A DNA stretch of 64,000 nucleotides. Source: JBCCAG01 sp050331115 (GTDB lineage: Bacteria; Cyanobacteriota; Cyanobacteriia; CAKZMO01). Below the pieces are notes generated by a model. That model was not told where the DNA came from. It saw nothing but the letters and a program-made list of their open reading frames with translations, and made no database searches. The stretch covers positions 1 through 64,000 of the forward strand of contig JBHJHD010000019.1 in NCBI GenBank assembly GCA_050331115.1, given 5' to 3'. The translations under genes were made by a program, and so were the position numbers. Below, piece after piece: positions 43,654-52,105 of this stretch (within the stretch, counting starts at the first letter, position 1; every line of letters starts with the position of its first letter).

Positions 43654-44475
43654 TTGACCGCTTTGATCCACTCCACTGCCGTGATTCATCCTGGAGCGCA
43701 GCTTCATTCGACGGTGCGGGTGGGTCCCTATGCAGTTATTGGAGAGCACGTTAGAGTCGGCGCGGGTACGGTGATCGGCGCTCATGTGGTTATCGATGGT
43801 CGTACTGAAGTGGGCGATCGCAACCAGATTTTTCCGGGAGCCGCCATTGGCTTAGAGCCACAAGACCTCAAGTACGACGGCTCCATCAGTTTGGTTAAAA
43901 TCGGCCACGAAAACCGCATTCGTGAATACGTCACCGTCAACCGAGCGACCCAGATGGGTGAAGCTACCGTCATCGGTGATGGCAACCTGCTGATGGCCTA
44001 CGTCCATGTCGCCCACAACTGCCTGCTCGAAAACCACGTGGTGATTGCCAATGCGGTTTCTCTCGCGGGACATGTCCACATCGAGTCGAGGGCGGTAATT
44101 GGCGGCATGACCGGCATTCATCAGTTCGTGCATGTGGGGCAGCTTGCCATGGTGGGGGGGATGGCTCGGGTAGACCGAGACGTGCCCCCCTTCATGCTGG
44201 CGGAGGGTAACCCCTGCCGCATCCGCGCCTTAAACCAGGTCGGCCTCCGCCGCGCAGGGCTTACTCAGCGCGATCAGGGCCAGGCTTTTCAGACCCTCAA
44301 GCAGGCCTACCGGCTAATTTATCGCTCAAGCTTGCCCCTGAATGAGGCGCTCGATCAGCTCGCAACGCTGGACTGTGACGAAGACGGCAGCGTGATTCAA
44401 CCCCTTCACCGGTTCTTGCGCCGTAGTCAAGATCAAGGACGCCGGGGCTTAACGCCAGGGCGGGGCGGGGGCTAG
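43654..44475 (+). CDS. lpxA: Acyl-ACP:UDP-N-acetylglucosamine O-acyltransferase
   Basis: 273 residues from a TTG with GGAG about 7 bases upstream. Left-handed beta-helix hexapeptides run through the first two thirds (IHPGAQL, VRVGPYAVIGEHV, VRVGAGTVIGAHV). The catalytic His lies in VHVAHNC (His121), and IREYVTVNRAT is the substrate block. It acylates UDP-GlcNAc, the first step of lipid A synthesis. Confidence 0.95.
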   Translation: MTALIHSTAVIHPGAQLHSTVRVGPYAVIGEHVRVGAGTVIGAHVVIDGRTEVGDRNQIFPGAAIGLEPQDLKYDGSISLVKIGHENRIREYVTVNRATQMGEATVIGDGNLLMAYVHVAHNCLLENHVVIANAVSLAGHVHIESRAVIGGMTGIHQFVHVGQLAMVGGMARVDRDVPPFMLAEGNPCRIRALNQVGLRRAGLTQRDQGQAFQTLKQAYRLIYRSSLPLNEALDQLATLDCDEDGSVIQPLHRFLRRSQDQGRRGLTPGRGGG

Positions 44476-44539
44476 CCGATCACTAGGGCCGACCGCTAGG
44501 GCTAATACTCAGGGCTAATACTTCAGAAGTAAAGTACGC

Positions 44540-45742
44540 ATGGATCAATCACCGCTACCCGCTGCCGCTTCGCAGGCGGTATCCAAACGCATTCTCATCA
44601 GCACTGGCGAAGTGTCCGGAGATCTTCAGGGAGCATTGCTAATCGACGCGCTGCGGCGCAGGGCTGCAGAAGCCCACCTCGATCTAGAAATCGTGGCCTT
44701 AGGCGGCGATCGCATGGCCGAGGCGGGGGCGGCGCTGCTGGCAAATACCAGCGGCATCGGCTCTGTGGGGCTAGTGGAATCTATCCCCTTCGTACTGCCT
44801 ACGCTGCAGATCCAGCGGCGTATACAGCGCTACATCAGCCAAACCGCCGTCGATGCTGTCGTCCTGATCGACTACATGGGACCCAACCTGAAGCTGGGGC
44901 GCTATCTCAAACAGGCGCGGCCAGAGCTGCCCCTGGTTTACTACATTGCACCCCAGGAGTGGGTGTGGTCCATCGGTAAAAGCAATACTGCACGGCTTGT
45001 GGAGGCGACAGACCGGCTGATCGCCATTTTCTCAGAAGAGGCCCGCTACTACGAGGCGTATGGCGCTGAGGTCACCTGGGTGGGGCACCCTATCGTCGAC
45101 TACGTCCAGAAATACCCGTCCCGGGCCGAAGCGCGGCGACAGCTGGGCATTGCCGAGAACGAGCGGGCGATCGCCCTCCTGCCCGCATCGCGCCGCCAAG
45201 AGCTGACCTATCTGGCCCCCGTCATCTTTGAGACCGCCGCCCGGCTTCAGGCCGAGCTGCCAGACCTAACGTTTTGGGTACCGCTGTCGCTGTCGGGCTA
45301 CCGGACTCAAATGGAAGCGGCGATCGCCCGCTATGGTCTACGGGCCAGGCTGTTAGAGCACCAGACCCAGGCGGCGATCGCGGCCGCCGACCTAGCCATC
45401 TGCAAATCGGGGACGGTGAACTTAGAGACAGCGCTGATGGACGTGCCGCAGCTGGTGCTCTACCGCGTCAATCCGTTCACATTTTGGGTGGCCCGCCGCC
45501 TGCTGCGCTTCTCGATTCCCTTTATGTCGCCGGCAAATCTGGCGCTTATGGAGCCCGTGGTGCCAGAGTTTCTGCAGAGCGATGCGACGCCAGAAAACCT
45601 GACGCGCGCGGCCCTAAATTTACTGAACAGCGATCAGGAGCGGCGGCAGATGCGCCAGGGGTACGCGCGCATGCGGCAGGCCCTGGGGGAGCCTGGGGCG
45701 TGCGATCGCGCTGCGGAAGCCATCTTGGCCTATGTGAAGTAG
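44540..45742 (+). CDS. lpxB: Lipid-A-disaccharide synthase
   Basis: 400 residues, GT19 family. ISTGEVSGDLQGA, VVLIDYMGPNLKLGRYLK, YYIAPQEWVWS and the C-terminal ICKSGTVNLETALMDVPQLVLYRVNP block are diagnostic. It joins UDP-2,3-diacylglucosamine and lipid X. It ends the bamA-lpx operon; minus-strand genes follow. Confidence 0.95.
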   Translation: MDQSPLPAAASQAVSKRILISTGEVSGDLQGALLIDALRRRAAEAHLDLEIVALGGDRMAEAGAALLANTSGIGSVGLVESIPFVLPTLQIQRRIQRYISQTAVDAVVLIDYMGPNLKLGRYLKQARPELPLVYYIAPQEWVWSIGKSNTARLVEATDRLIAIFSEEARYYEAYGAEVTWVGHPIVDYVQKYPSRAEARRQLGIAENERAIALLPASRRQELTYLAPVIFETAARLQAELPDLTFWVPLSLSGYRTQMEAAIARYGLRARLLEHQTQAAIAAADLAICKSGTVNLETALMDVPQLVLYRVNPFTFWVARRLLRFSIPFMSPANLALMEPVVPEFLQSDATPENLTRAALNLLNSDQERRQMRQGYARMRQALGEPGACDRAAEAILAYVK

Positions 45743-45770
45743 CCCTACCCGCACTAAGGCTACTCGCTGG

Positions 45771-46193
45771 TTACTCGGCCTCAGGGGGGGGCTCTCTGAG
45801 GCGCTGACCCGCCTCAAACTCTTCGCTGGCGCGCGTGAAGGTCATCTTGAAGTCGTCCCAGACCTCCTCCATCCCCGCCCACAGGTCGTCCCAAAGGCTA
45901 TCGTCCGCGTCATCGAGCTGCTCAAGCTTGAGCTCAATGGCCTTTCGCTTGATGTGAAGGGCGTCTAGGTAGCTCTGGTAGGTTGAAGCATGGTCAGCTT
46001 CGGCTTTATCTAGCTGCGCCATCCGCTCGGTGAGCGATTCGATTTTTCCGTCAAACTGAGCTAGCTCAGCGCAAAGGGCCTCGCGGGAGCGAGCGCCATT
46101 CGTGCGATCTGGCGTCGCTCCACCCTCCATATTGCGCTTGTCGGTACTGCGATTACCAGCACTGCGCCTATCGGTATCAGGCTCACTGGGCAT
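45771..46193 (-). CDS. Coiled-coil protein of unknown function
   Basis: 140 residues from the ATG at 46193. This start gives an 11-base overlap with the upstream small gene, a normal sign of coupling; the longer reading to 46253 would lie fully inside that gene. Residues about 35-105 form a heptad-rich coiled coil, followed by LWDDLWAGMEEVWDDFKMTF and a Glu/Pro tail. The Trp-Asp-x-Lys/Phe pattern after a coiled coil resembles the Sll1863-type stress-response family, but similarity is only in style. No membrane segment. Confidence 0.6.
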   Translation of the reverse strand: MPSEPDTDRRSAGNRSTDKRNMEGGATPDRTNGARSREALCAELAQFDGKIESLTERMAQLDKAEADHASTYQSYLDALHIKRKAIELKLEQLDDADDSLWDDLWAGMEEVWDDFKMTFTRASEEFEAGQRLREPPPEAE

Positions 46194-46395
46194 CGTCGAG
46201 CACGTCATCAACGACTTCAGAGAAGGTTGCCACATCGACGCCCATATCGTCACAGGCTTCCTTTAAGGCGCTCTCAAACTGACTGACGTCTTCGCCATAT
46301 CCACAGCTCTTGGCTGCCGCAGTAGCGCCCCGCCTGGCATTGGCCCTGGCACACGACACGAGTTCTGGGCCTGTTAAGGGTTGGGATGCTGACAT
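46183..46395 (-). CDS. Small acidic protein of unknown function
   Basis: 70 residues. An N-terminal basic half (ELVSCARANARRGATAAAK) and an acidic C-terminal half (FESALKEACDDMGVDV and VVDDVLDDAQ) suggest a small helical protein. I do not recognise the family. It overlaps the coiled-coil gene downstream by 11 bases, so the two are probably a two-gene unit. Confidence 0.6.
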   Translation of the reverse strand: MSASQPLTGPELVSCARANARRGATAAAKSCGYGEDVSQFESALKEACDDMGVDVATFSEVVDDVLDDAQ

Positions 46396-46505
46396 TTGAT
46401 TCCTTGGAGCCTGTATGTTTGAGGTGTTTATGCAGCATTGCTGTAGGACACGCCAGTGGGTGCGTCACGCTGCTAGCTAATAGCATAGCAGCGAATTACC
46501 TGATG

Positions 46506-46537
46506 AGCGGTCTAGGCCATAAGCGGTCTAGGCCATA
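46506..46537. repeat. 16-bp tandem duplication over a stop codon
   Basis: AGCGGTCTAGGCCATA occurs twice head to tail; the inner copy encodes the last two residues and TAG stop of the EamA gene on the minus strand. Confidence 0.9.
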
Positions 46538-47454
46538 AACAGCAGGCTAACGCCAGCTAGGGCAACCACCACCCCCAAGATCGCCCTGGGGCTAACGCGA
46601 TCGCCCAGCAGCAGCGCGACGGGAATCACAAAGAGTGGACTCGTTGCCCCAATTGCTTGGGCAACGCCAGTAGCCGCGTATTTGAGGGACGTCTGCTGCA
46701 GCCAGACGGCTAAAAACGTGCTGGCAAAGGCAGTGGCGATGACTAGCGCCATGAGCCGTGGCGATCGCAGCACCTTAAATCGGCCCGACTGGGGCTGCAC
46801 CCTCAGCCAAAGAACCAGGACGATACAGCCTGCCACGATGCGAATCAGGCTGCTCCAGAGAGGGGACACGGCGGTCTTGGCTAGGGCGGCGCGCGACATC
46901 ACGGCTCCGCTAGCCTGAGCGAGGGCCGCCAGGCCGCCAAAAAAAATGCCCCGCACCAGCAGGGTATCTGGAAGATGAAGCTCGGCGGCTGAAGCCGAGC
47001 CAGGAGCGGCGCTGGGGGACGGCGTGCGCTCAACAACGACCCAAGACACCCCACCAACGGTCAGCAGGATGCCGAGGTACGCCAGCGGCGGCAGCCGCTC
47101 ACCCAAAGCCAGCCAGGCAATCAGCGCTGACAGGGGTGGCGCAAGGGCCTCTAGCAGCAGACCCCGGCGGGCGCCAAGGCAGTTTAGGCTCTCGAAAAAA
47201 GCGGTGTCGCCAAAGCCAATGCCAATCGCGCCGCTAAGCGCCAGGAGACCAATCGACGCGCTGCTGATTTGGGGCGTCTCTTGCCGCGCCGCCAGGGTCA
47301 ACAGCGTGAAGCCGACGGCGGCTAAGCCTTTCAGCAGGTTGAGGGTCAGGGGGGGGATCTGCCGTCCGACGCCGGCGTAAACTGTTGACGAGAGGGCCCA
47401 GATGCAGGCGGCGCTGAGGGCCGCGAGCTCGCCGCGAATGGGGGTGATGTCCAT
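46528..47454 (-). CDS. DMT-superfamily (EamA) transporter
   Basis: 308 residues from the ATG at 47454 (MDITPIRGELAALSAACIW), the normal family start; upstream in-frame codons to 47535 would overlap the oxidoreductase end and have no homology. Ten hydrophobic helices in two repeats, with a short Ser/Ala/Pro-rich loop in the middle and the conserved GDRVSPRAILGVVVALAGV near the C-terminus. The substrate is unknown. It lies 65 bp downstream of the CrtISO-like gene on the same strand. Confidence 0.85.
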   Translation of the reverse strand: MDITPIRGELAALSAACIWALSSTVYAGVGRQIPPLTLNLLKGLAAVGFTLLTLAARQETPQISSASIGLLALSGAIGIGFGDTAFFESLNCLGARRGLLLEALAPPLSALIAWLALGERLPPLAYLGILLTVGGVSWVVVERTPSPSAAPGSASAAELHLPDTLLVRGIFFGGLAALAQASGAVMSRAALAKTAVSPLWSSLIRIVAGCIVLVLWLRVQPQSGRFKVLRSPRLMALVIATAFASTFLAVWLQQTSLKYAATGVAQAIGATSPLFVIPVALLLGDRVSPRAILGVVVALAGVSLLFMA

Positions 47455-47518
47455 ATCGGTCACGCTAGCACGATTGGTCCGCCAACAGGGATGGGGCCAG
47501 CCTGCAGACGGGATTAGA

Positions 47519-49072
47519 CTAAAGCTGTAGCGCATCTAGCAGCGATCGCGTCTGCCGGGGCGAGACTAGAGAATTGGCGCAGAGAATGCCCGACGCCGCC
47601 ACCGCCGGAACGCCGATGCCGGGTAGGGTACTGTCCCCGACGCGATAGAGCCCCTGAACAGGCGTGCGGAAGTCGGGGAAAAGCCCCTCCTGGGCCGCGA
47701 TCGCTGGTCCGTAGGTGCCTTGATGGCGGCGCAGGTAGCCCGCGTGGGTCAGCGGCGTACCGATTAGCTCTAGCGCAATGCGCGATCGCACGTCTGGAAT
47801 CACCCGCTCTAGGGCCCGAAACAGGGGCTCTGCCCGCTGGCGCTTGCGGCTGGCGTAGTCCTCCCCTCGCTGCCAGCCCGCGTGGGGCTCTAGGGTGTAG
47901 GCATGCACCACATGGTGGCCCTCGGGGGCGAGGCTCTGGTCCCACACCGATGGGATAGAGATCATGCAGGTGTGCCCTGGTTGGGTGAGGTCGCTGTCGT
48001 GCACCACCACATGGTGGCCGGTGAGCCCCGAGAGCCCCTCAGCGCGGATGCCCAAGTGGAGATGCATAAAGCTGTGGACGGCCGGAGTCTCTAGCGACGC
48101 CTGTCGGAAAGGCTGGGGCAGGTCGCCTTCCGGCAGCAGATGGCGATAGGTATCCCAAATGGTGGCGTTGGAAATCACGACTGGGGCGCTGAGGCAACGG
48201 CCGTCTCGCAGCCGGACGCCCGTCGCCCGACCGGCTTCCGTAAGCACTTGCTCGACGTGGCTGTTGAGCCACAGCTCTCCGCCCCAGCGCTCTAAGCCCT
48301 TGACCAGCGCGTCCACAATCGCGCCGCTGCCGCCTATGGGGTAGTCGATTACTGAGTGGGTGCGCTCGCCAAACATAAACGCGACCTCCGGAGCGATGGT
48401 GCCGCTGGCCGTCAGCCCCGAGAGCAAGAAGCACTCCAGGTCAATCAGCCGCCGCACCCAGGGATCGCTCACTGTGCGGTCTAGGATGTCTCCCACCGAC
48501 CCCTGGATCACGGGCAGCTGGGGCAGCAGCTTGAGCAGAGAACCGCCGTAGCGGCCCATCAGCAGCGGCAGGGCCTTGAGGTCGGCCCGCAGCGCCAGGG
48601 TGGGCACCGGGCGTAGGGCCTCGTAGAGCTGCAGCAGCCGCGCCTCAAAGGCCGCAAGCTCCTGGGCACCTGTGGGGGTGAACTGGGCGACGGCGCTGCG
48701 GTAGCGATCGCTGTTGCCATAGACGGGCAGGGTGCCGTCGGGGAAGTGGTAGTGGCCCATGGGGTCGTAGGCCACGGTGGGCAGCGCCACTTCGAGGGCA
48801 TCGAACACCTGCCGCAGCGGATTCAAGGACGGATAGCGACCGCTATCCCCTCGGTTACCCAGCCCGCAGTAGAAAGACGGACCGGAATCGAAGTGGAAGC
48901 CCCGTCGGGAGAAGCTGTGGGCTGCGCCGCCGGCAATGCTGTGGCTTTCGCAGATCAAGGTGCGCCAGCCGTGGCGGGCCAGCAGGGCCCCGGCGACCAG
49001 CCCCCCAATGCCGCTGCCGATGATGATGGCGTCTGCTTTTGCGTCTGCTTTCGCTATGGCGCGCTCTACCAT
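47519..49072 (-). CDS. CrtISO/phytoene-desaturase-superfamily FAD oxidoreductase
   Basis: 517 residues. IIIGSGIGGLVAGALLARHG is the FAD/NAD fold, GGAAHSFSRRGFHFDSGPS the CrtI-type follow-on, and GLYRVGDSTLPGIGVPAVAASG the C-terminal flavin block. This pattern fits prolycopene isomerase (CrtISO) and its close cyanobacterial paralogues. Cyanobacteria usually carry more than one member, so the exact step in carotenoid synthesis is not certain. The start region has duplicated KADAKADA. Imperfect CCAGCCTGT repeats lie just upstream. Confidence 0.8.
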   Translation of the reverse strand: MVERAIAKADAKADAIIIGSGIGGLVAGALLARHGWRTLICESHSIAGGAAHSFSRRGFHFDSGPSFYCGLGNRGDSGRYPSLNPLRQVFDALEVALPTVAYDPMGHYHFPDGTLPVYGNSDRYRSAVAQFTPTGAQELAAFEARLLQLYEALRPVPTLALRADLKALPLLMGRYGGSLLKLLPQLPVIQGSVGDILDRTVSDPWVRRLIDLECFLLSGLTASGTIAPEVAFMFGERTHSVIDYPIGGSGAIVDALVKGLERWGGELWLNSHVEQVLTEAGRATGVRLRDGRCLSAPVVISNATIWDTYRHLLPEGDLPQPFRQASLETPAVHSFMHLHLGIRAEGLSGLTGHHVVVHDSDLTQPGHTCMISIPSVWDQSLAPEGHHVVHAYTLEPHAGWQRGEDYASRKRQRAEPLFRALERVIPDVRSRIALELIGTPLTHAGYLRRHQGTYGPAIAAQEGLFPDFRTPVQGLYRVGDSTLPGIGVPAVAASGILCANSLVSPRQTRSLLDALQL

Positions 49073-49483
49073 GACGCACCGCCCGAGCCAGCCTGTAGGC
49101 CAGCCTGTGGTCTGGCTTGTGAACCGGCTTGTGAGGGGTCGGTAAATATACTGCTCATAGGCCCGGTGGCGCGGTGGGCGTGAGCTACCCTAATACCTAT
49201 AGGCATTGGCGATCGCTGCTTTTTTCTAAATGTTTCCATAATCGCGGCGGTAAAGCCTGTAGAGCTGTAAAGCTGGGCTGGAACTTTTACGCGGTAGCAT
49301 ACGTCACGCCAGCCAACTCCTTCACCGGTCTTTCTGAATAAATCCAGCCTTCGAGGGGCCGCTTACCCCATTTTGCAGCTATGGTTACGCCCTTGCCACC
49401 AGCGCCCATAAATCATGGTATCCCTGCGTTCCTCCCTAAAAAAGACCCCCCTTTCTCGGGGGCTGATTCAACTGGTGCGCCAC
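49073..49483. other. 410-bp spacer upstream of the CrtISO-like gene
   Basis: It holds short imperfect repeats (GCCAGCCTGT, GGCTTGTGA) at 49086-49135 and otherwise no gene. Start-codon-like ORF sequence at 49381 has no homology until the cyclase fragment begins near 49484. Confidence 0.55.
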
Positions 49484-49871
49484 CGCACCGTCGCGCTGAC
49501 CACGCTGAGGCGATCGCGGAGCTGACGCTGGCGATGCAGGACAAGATTGGGCAAATTCAGGCTGAAACGGGCGAATCCGTCGCGCTTCGCACTGGCATCA
49601 ATATGGGACCGGTAACCGCGGGGGCATCGGTAAGAAGAAGTTCATCTATGACCTGTGGGGCGACACAGTCAACGTTGCCAGCCCCATGGAGTCCCACGGT
49701 CGGGCTGGGGCGATTCAGGTGAGTGCGGACACCTACGAAAGGCTGCAGCACCGATATCGATTCAGCCCCCAGCGCTAAGTCTCCGTTAAGGGCAAAGGCA
49801 GCATGGCGACTTACGTTCTGTTGGGCCACAGGTCCGAGTCTGATGTTTTGGCCGCTCCACTGCCCGTTTAG
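49484..49871 (+). pseudogene. Fragment of a class III adenylate/guanylate cyclase
   Basis: The translation begins HAEAIAELTLAMQDKI and continues TGESVALRTGINMGPVTAG, the second half of a class III cyclase domain. One base is missing near 49625; the next frame then gives GIGKKKFIYDLWGDTVNVAS, MESHGRAGAIQVSADTYERL and, after a TAA stop within the domain, VSVKGKGSMATY. The first metal-binding Asp region and all upstream domains are absent. The gene is dead: truncated, frameshifted and nonsense-mutated. Confidence 0.85.
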
Positions 49872-50010
49872 TGGGCGCTAATTTTAGTGGGCGCTAATTC
49901 GCTGCCCGTTGGACGGCCTTAAAAAGGGCAGCATTAGAAAACACTAAGTTTTATTAAGAAAAAGATAGGGGGTAGAACCCCTCATGGGTCTAATACCCTA
50001 TGATGTTTTC

Positions 50011-50060
50011 AGATGCACCCTGATGGTTGGGAGGGCCCCTTAGTGGCTCTCCTTTTTTTT
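50011..50060 (+). ncRNA. Candidate small RNA between the cyclase relic and ffh
   Basis: TATGAT at 49999-50004 is a good -10 box, and a strong terminator hairpin ends at 50060, giving a transcript of about 50 nt. Upstream, AGGGG...CCCCT and GGGT...ACCC mini-hairpins precede the box. The SRP RNA core (GGAAGCAG-like tetraloop region) is absent, so this is not ffs despite its position before ffh. No known family was recognised. Confidence 0.35.
50030..50060 (+). terminator. Strong Rho-independent terminator upstream of ffh
   Basis: GGAGGGCC (50030-50037) pairs with GGCTCTCC (50045-50052), 8 bp with one G-T pair and a 7-nt loop, followed by eight T. It lies 176 bp before ffh, so ffh must have its own promoter downstream of it. 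Confidence 0.85.
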
Positions 50061-50236
50061 GATTTTTTACTCAATGGGGTTAAGGCAGCCGGAGCGGCTC
50101 GCGAGCGCCCACCAACAAAGCTGCGGTTCGTGCCGGGACATCGCTATGATGTGATCATGCCAGCCTGTGCTGTAGAGGGGTTTGGAACGAACCTGACTCC
50201 ACCGCACAGCGCGCAAACGTTACCCCTGCGATCGCC

Positions 50237-51721
50237 ATGTTTGAAGCCCTCTCAGACCGCCTAGAATCTGCCTGGAAAACGCTCCGAGGTCAAGACAAGA
50301 TCTCCGAGTCCAATATTCAGGAGGCTCTGCGAGAGGTGCGTAGAGCACTGCTGGAGGCCGACGCCAACCTCCAGGTGGTCAAAGAATTTGTGGCCGAGGT
50401 TAAAACCAGGGCCCAGGGCGCTGAGGTAGTTTCTGGGGTACGCCCCGATCAGCAGTTCATTAAAATTGTGCACGACGAGCTGGTGGCGGTCATGGGGGAA
50501 ACGGGCGTCCCCCTAGCCCATGCTGAACCAGGCCCCACCATCGTGTTAATGGCGGGACTTCAGGGCACGGGAAAAACGACGGCTTCAGCCAAGCTGGCGC
50601 TGCATCTGCGTAAGCAGGAGCGGTCAGCCCTGCTGGTGGCTACAGACGTCTATCGTCCAGCAGCCATCGACCAGCTGATCACCTTGGGTAAGCAAATTGA
50701 CGTGCCCGTGTTTGAGCTGGGGTCAGACGCTAACCCTGTGGACATTGCCCGTCAGGGGGTCGAGAAGGCGAAGGCTGACGGCGTCGATACCGTAATCATC
50801 GATACGGCAGGTCGCCTGCAGATTGACCAGGCGATGATGGCCGAGCTGGCGCAGATCAAGCAGGCTGTGAAGCCCGATGACGTGCTGCTGGTGGTCGACG
50901 CTATGACGGGGCAAGAGGCTGCCACCCTCACCCGCACCTTTCACGACGAGATTGGGGTGACGGGCGCGATTTTGACGAAGATGGATGGTGATACCCGCGG
51001 CGGTGCGGCGCTTTCGGTGCGCAGCATCTCTGGGCAGCCCATCAAATTTATTGGCGTTGGCGAAAAGGTGGAGGCGCTACAGCCCTTCTACCCAGACCGG
51101 ATGGCCTCCCGTATCTTGGGCATGGGCGATGTCCTCACCCTAGTGGAGAAGGCGCAGGAAGAGGTCGACATGGCGGAAGCCGAGCAGATGCAGGAGAAAA
51201 TCCTGTCGGCGCAGTTTGACTTCAACGACTTCCTCAAGCAGACGCGCCTGCTGAAAACCATGGGCTCTTTGGGGGGCATCGCTAAGATGATTCCCGGAAT
51301 GAATAAAATCTCGGGCGATCAGCTTCAGCAGGGAGAGGTGCAGCTCAAGCGGGCTGAGTCCATGATCCGGTCTATGACCCTCGAAGAGCGGCGTAACCCA
51401 GAGCTTTTGTCCGGCTCCCCGAGCCGCCGTCGTCGCATTGCCCGGGGGGCGGGCTATGACCTCAGCGATGTCAGCAAGCTGGTGAGCGACTTTCAGAAGA
51501 TGCGATCGCTGATGCAGCAGATGGGGCAAGGCCAGATGATGCCGGGTATGGGCGGCGGTATGCCCGGCATGGGCGGTATGTTTGGTGGCGGCATGCCGGG
51601 TATGGGCGGCATGCCCGGCATGGGCGGCGGCGGCGCGCCGGGGTGGCGCGGCTACCAGACGACGAAAGGCGGAAAAAAGAAAAAAAAGGGCAAGAAGAAG
51701 AAAGGATTTGGTAATCTGTAG
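50237..51721 (+). CDS. ffh: Signal recognition particle protein Ffh (SRP54)
   Basis: 494 residues. The N domain is followed by the GTPase with GLQGTGKTTASAKLA, DTAGR and TKMDGD motifs, then the Met-rich M domain (about 300-440) that binds SRP RNA and signal peptides. The tail is a run of Gly/Met repeats (MPGMGGMFGGG type) and a Lys-rich end, as in other cyanobacterial Ffh proteins. It delivers nascent membrane proteins to FtsY and the translocon. rpsP, its frequent neighbour, does not follow here. Confidence 0.97.
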   Translation: MFEALSDRLESAWKTLRGQDKISESNIQEALREVRRALLEADANLQVVKEFVAEVKTRAQGAEVVSGVRPDQQFIKIVHDELVAVMGETGVPLAHAEPGPTIVLMAGLQGTGKTTASAKLALHLRKQERSALLVATDVYRPAAIDQLITLGKQIDVPVFELGSDANPVDIARQGVEKAKADGVDTVIIDTAGRLQIDQAMMAELAQIKQAVKPDDVLLVVDAMTGQEAATLTRTFHDEIGVTGAILTKMDGDTRGGAALSVRSISGQPIKFIGVGEKVEALQPFYPDRMASRILGMGDVLTLVEKAQEEVDMAEAEQMQEKILSAQFDFNDFLKQTRLLKTMGSLGGIAKMIPGMNKISGDQLQQGEVQLKRAESMIRSMTLEERRNPELLSGSPSRRRRIARGAGYDLSDVSKLVSDFQKMRSLMQQMGQGQMMPGMGGGMPGMGGMFGGGMPGMGGMPGMGGGGAPGWRGYQTTKGGKKKKKGKKKKGFGNL

Positions 51722-52105
51722 CGGCTGGTCGAGCTCGCCTGTTCCTCAGCGCCGCTACCGGTCCCTGCTTCTCCGCAGAAACTATCCTGTCCAGGACAGA
51801 GTCATTCCGTAAGGATTTGAAGTCTGATCTCGTCGAGGGCTCGCCCGAGTTTAAAAGACCATGCGTGCACTCTCGACGGTGTAGCTGTGGCTATTTATAT
51901 TTCTTTGACTTCAAATTTATAGTCTTCTTGGCGCACTAAGCTACAAAAACCACCGAGTAGGATGAGGCACCTAGTGACAAATATGACGCAATCTGAAAAT
52001 TGCTAAATTTCTGTCTGACCGATATTCTGCATAAGGTTGTTTCAACAGCCCATGTACTTAGCCGCCAATCGATTAACTTCTTAAAATTGTTGAGACGACA
52101 GCAGT
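51722..52105. other. 384-bp spacer between ffh and tolC
   Basis: GTAGCGGC at the ffh stop and GCCGCTAC about 30 bp later form an 8-bp inverted repeat without a T-run. The second half is AT-rich and probably holds the tolC promoter. No gene is seen. Confidence 0.5.

Noticed and set aside
45274..45807. 177-codon frame overlapping lpxB
   Set aside because: Shadow of lpxB in another frame; GC-rich third positions keep it open by chance.
49940..50236. SRP RNA (ffs) upstream of ffh
   Set aside because: The conserved GGAAGCAG-type core and the long hairpin are absent; only a short hairpin terminator is found.
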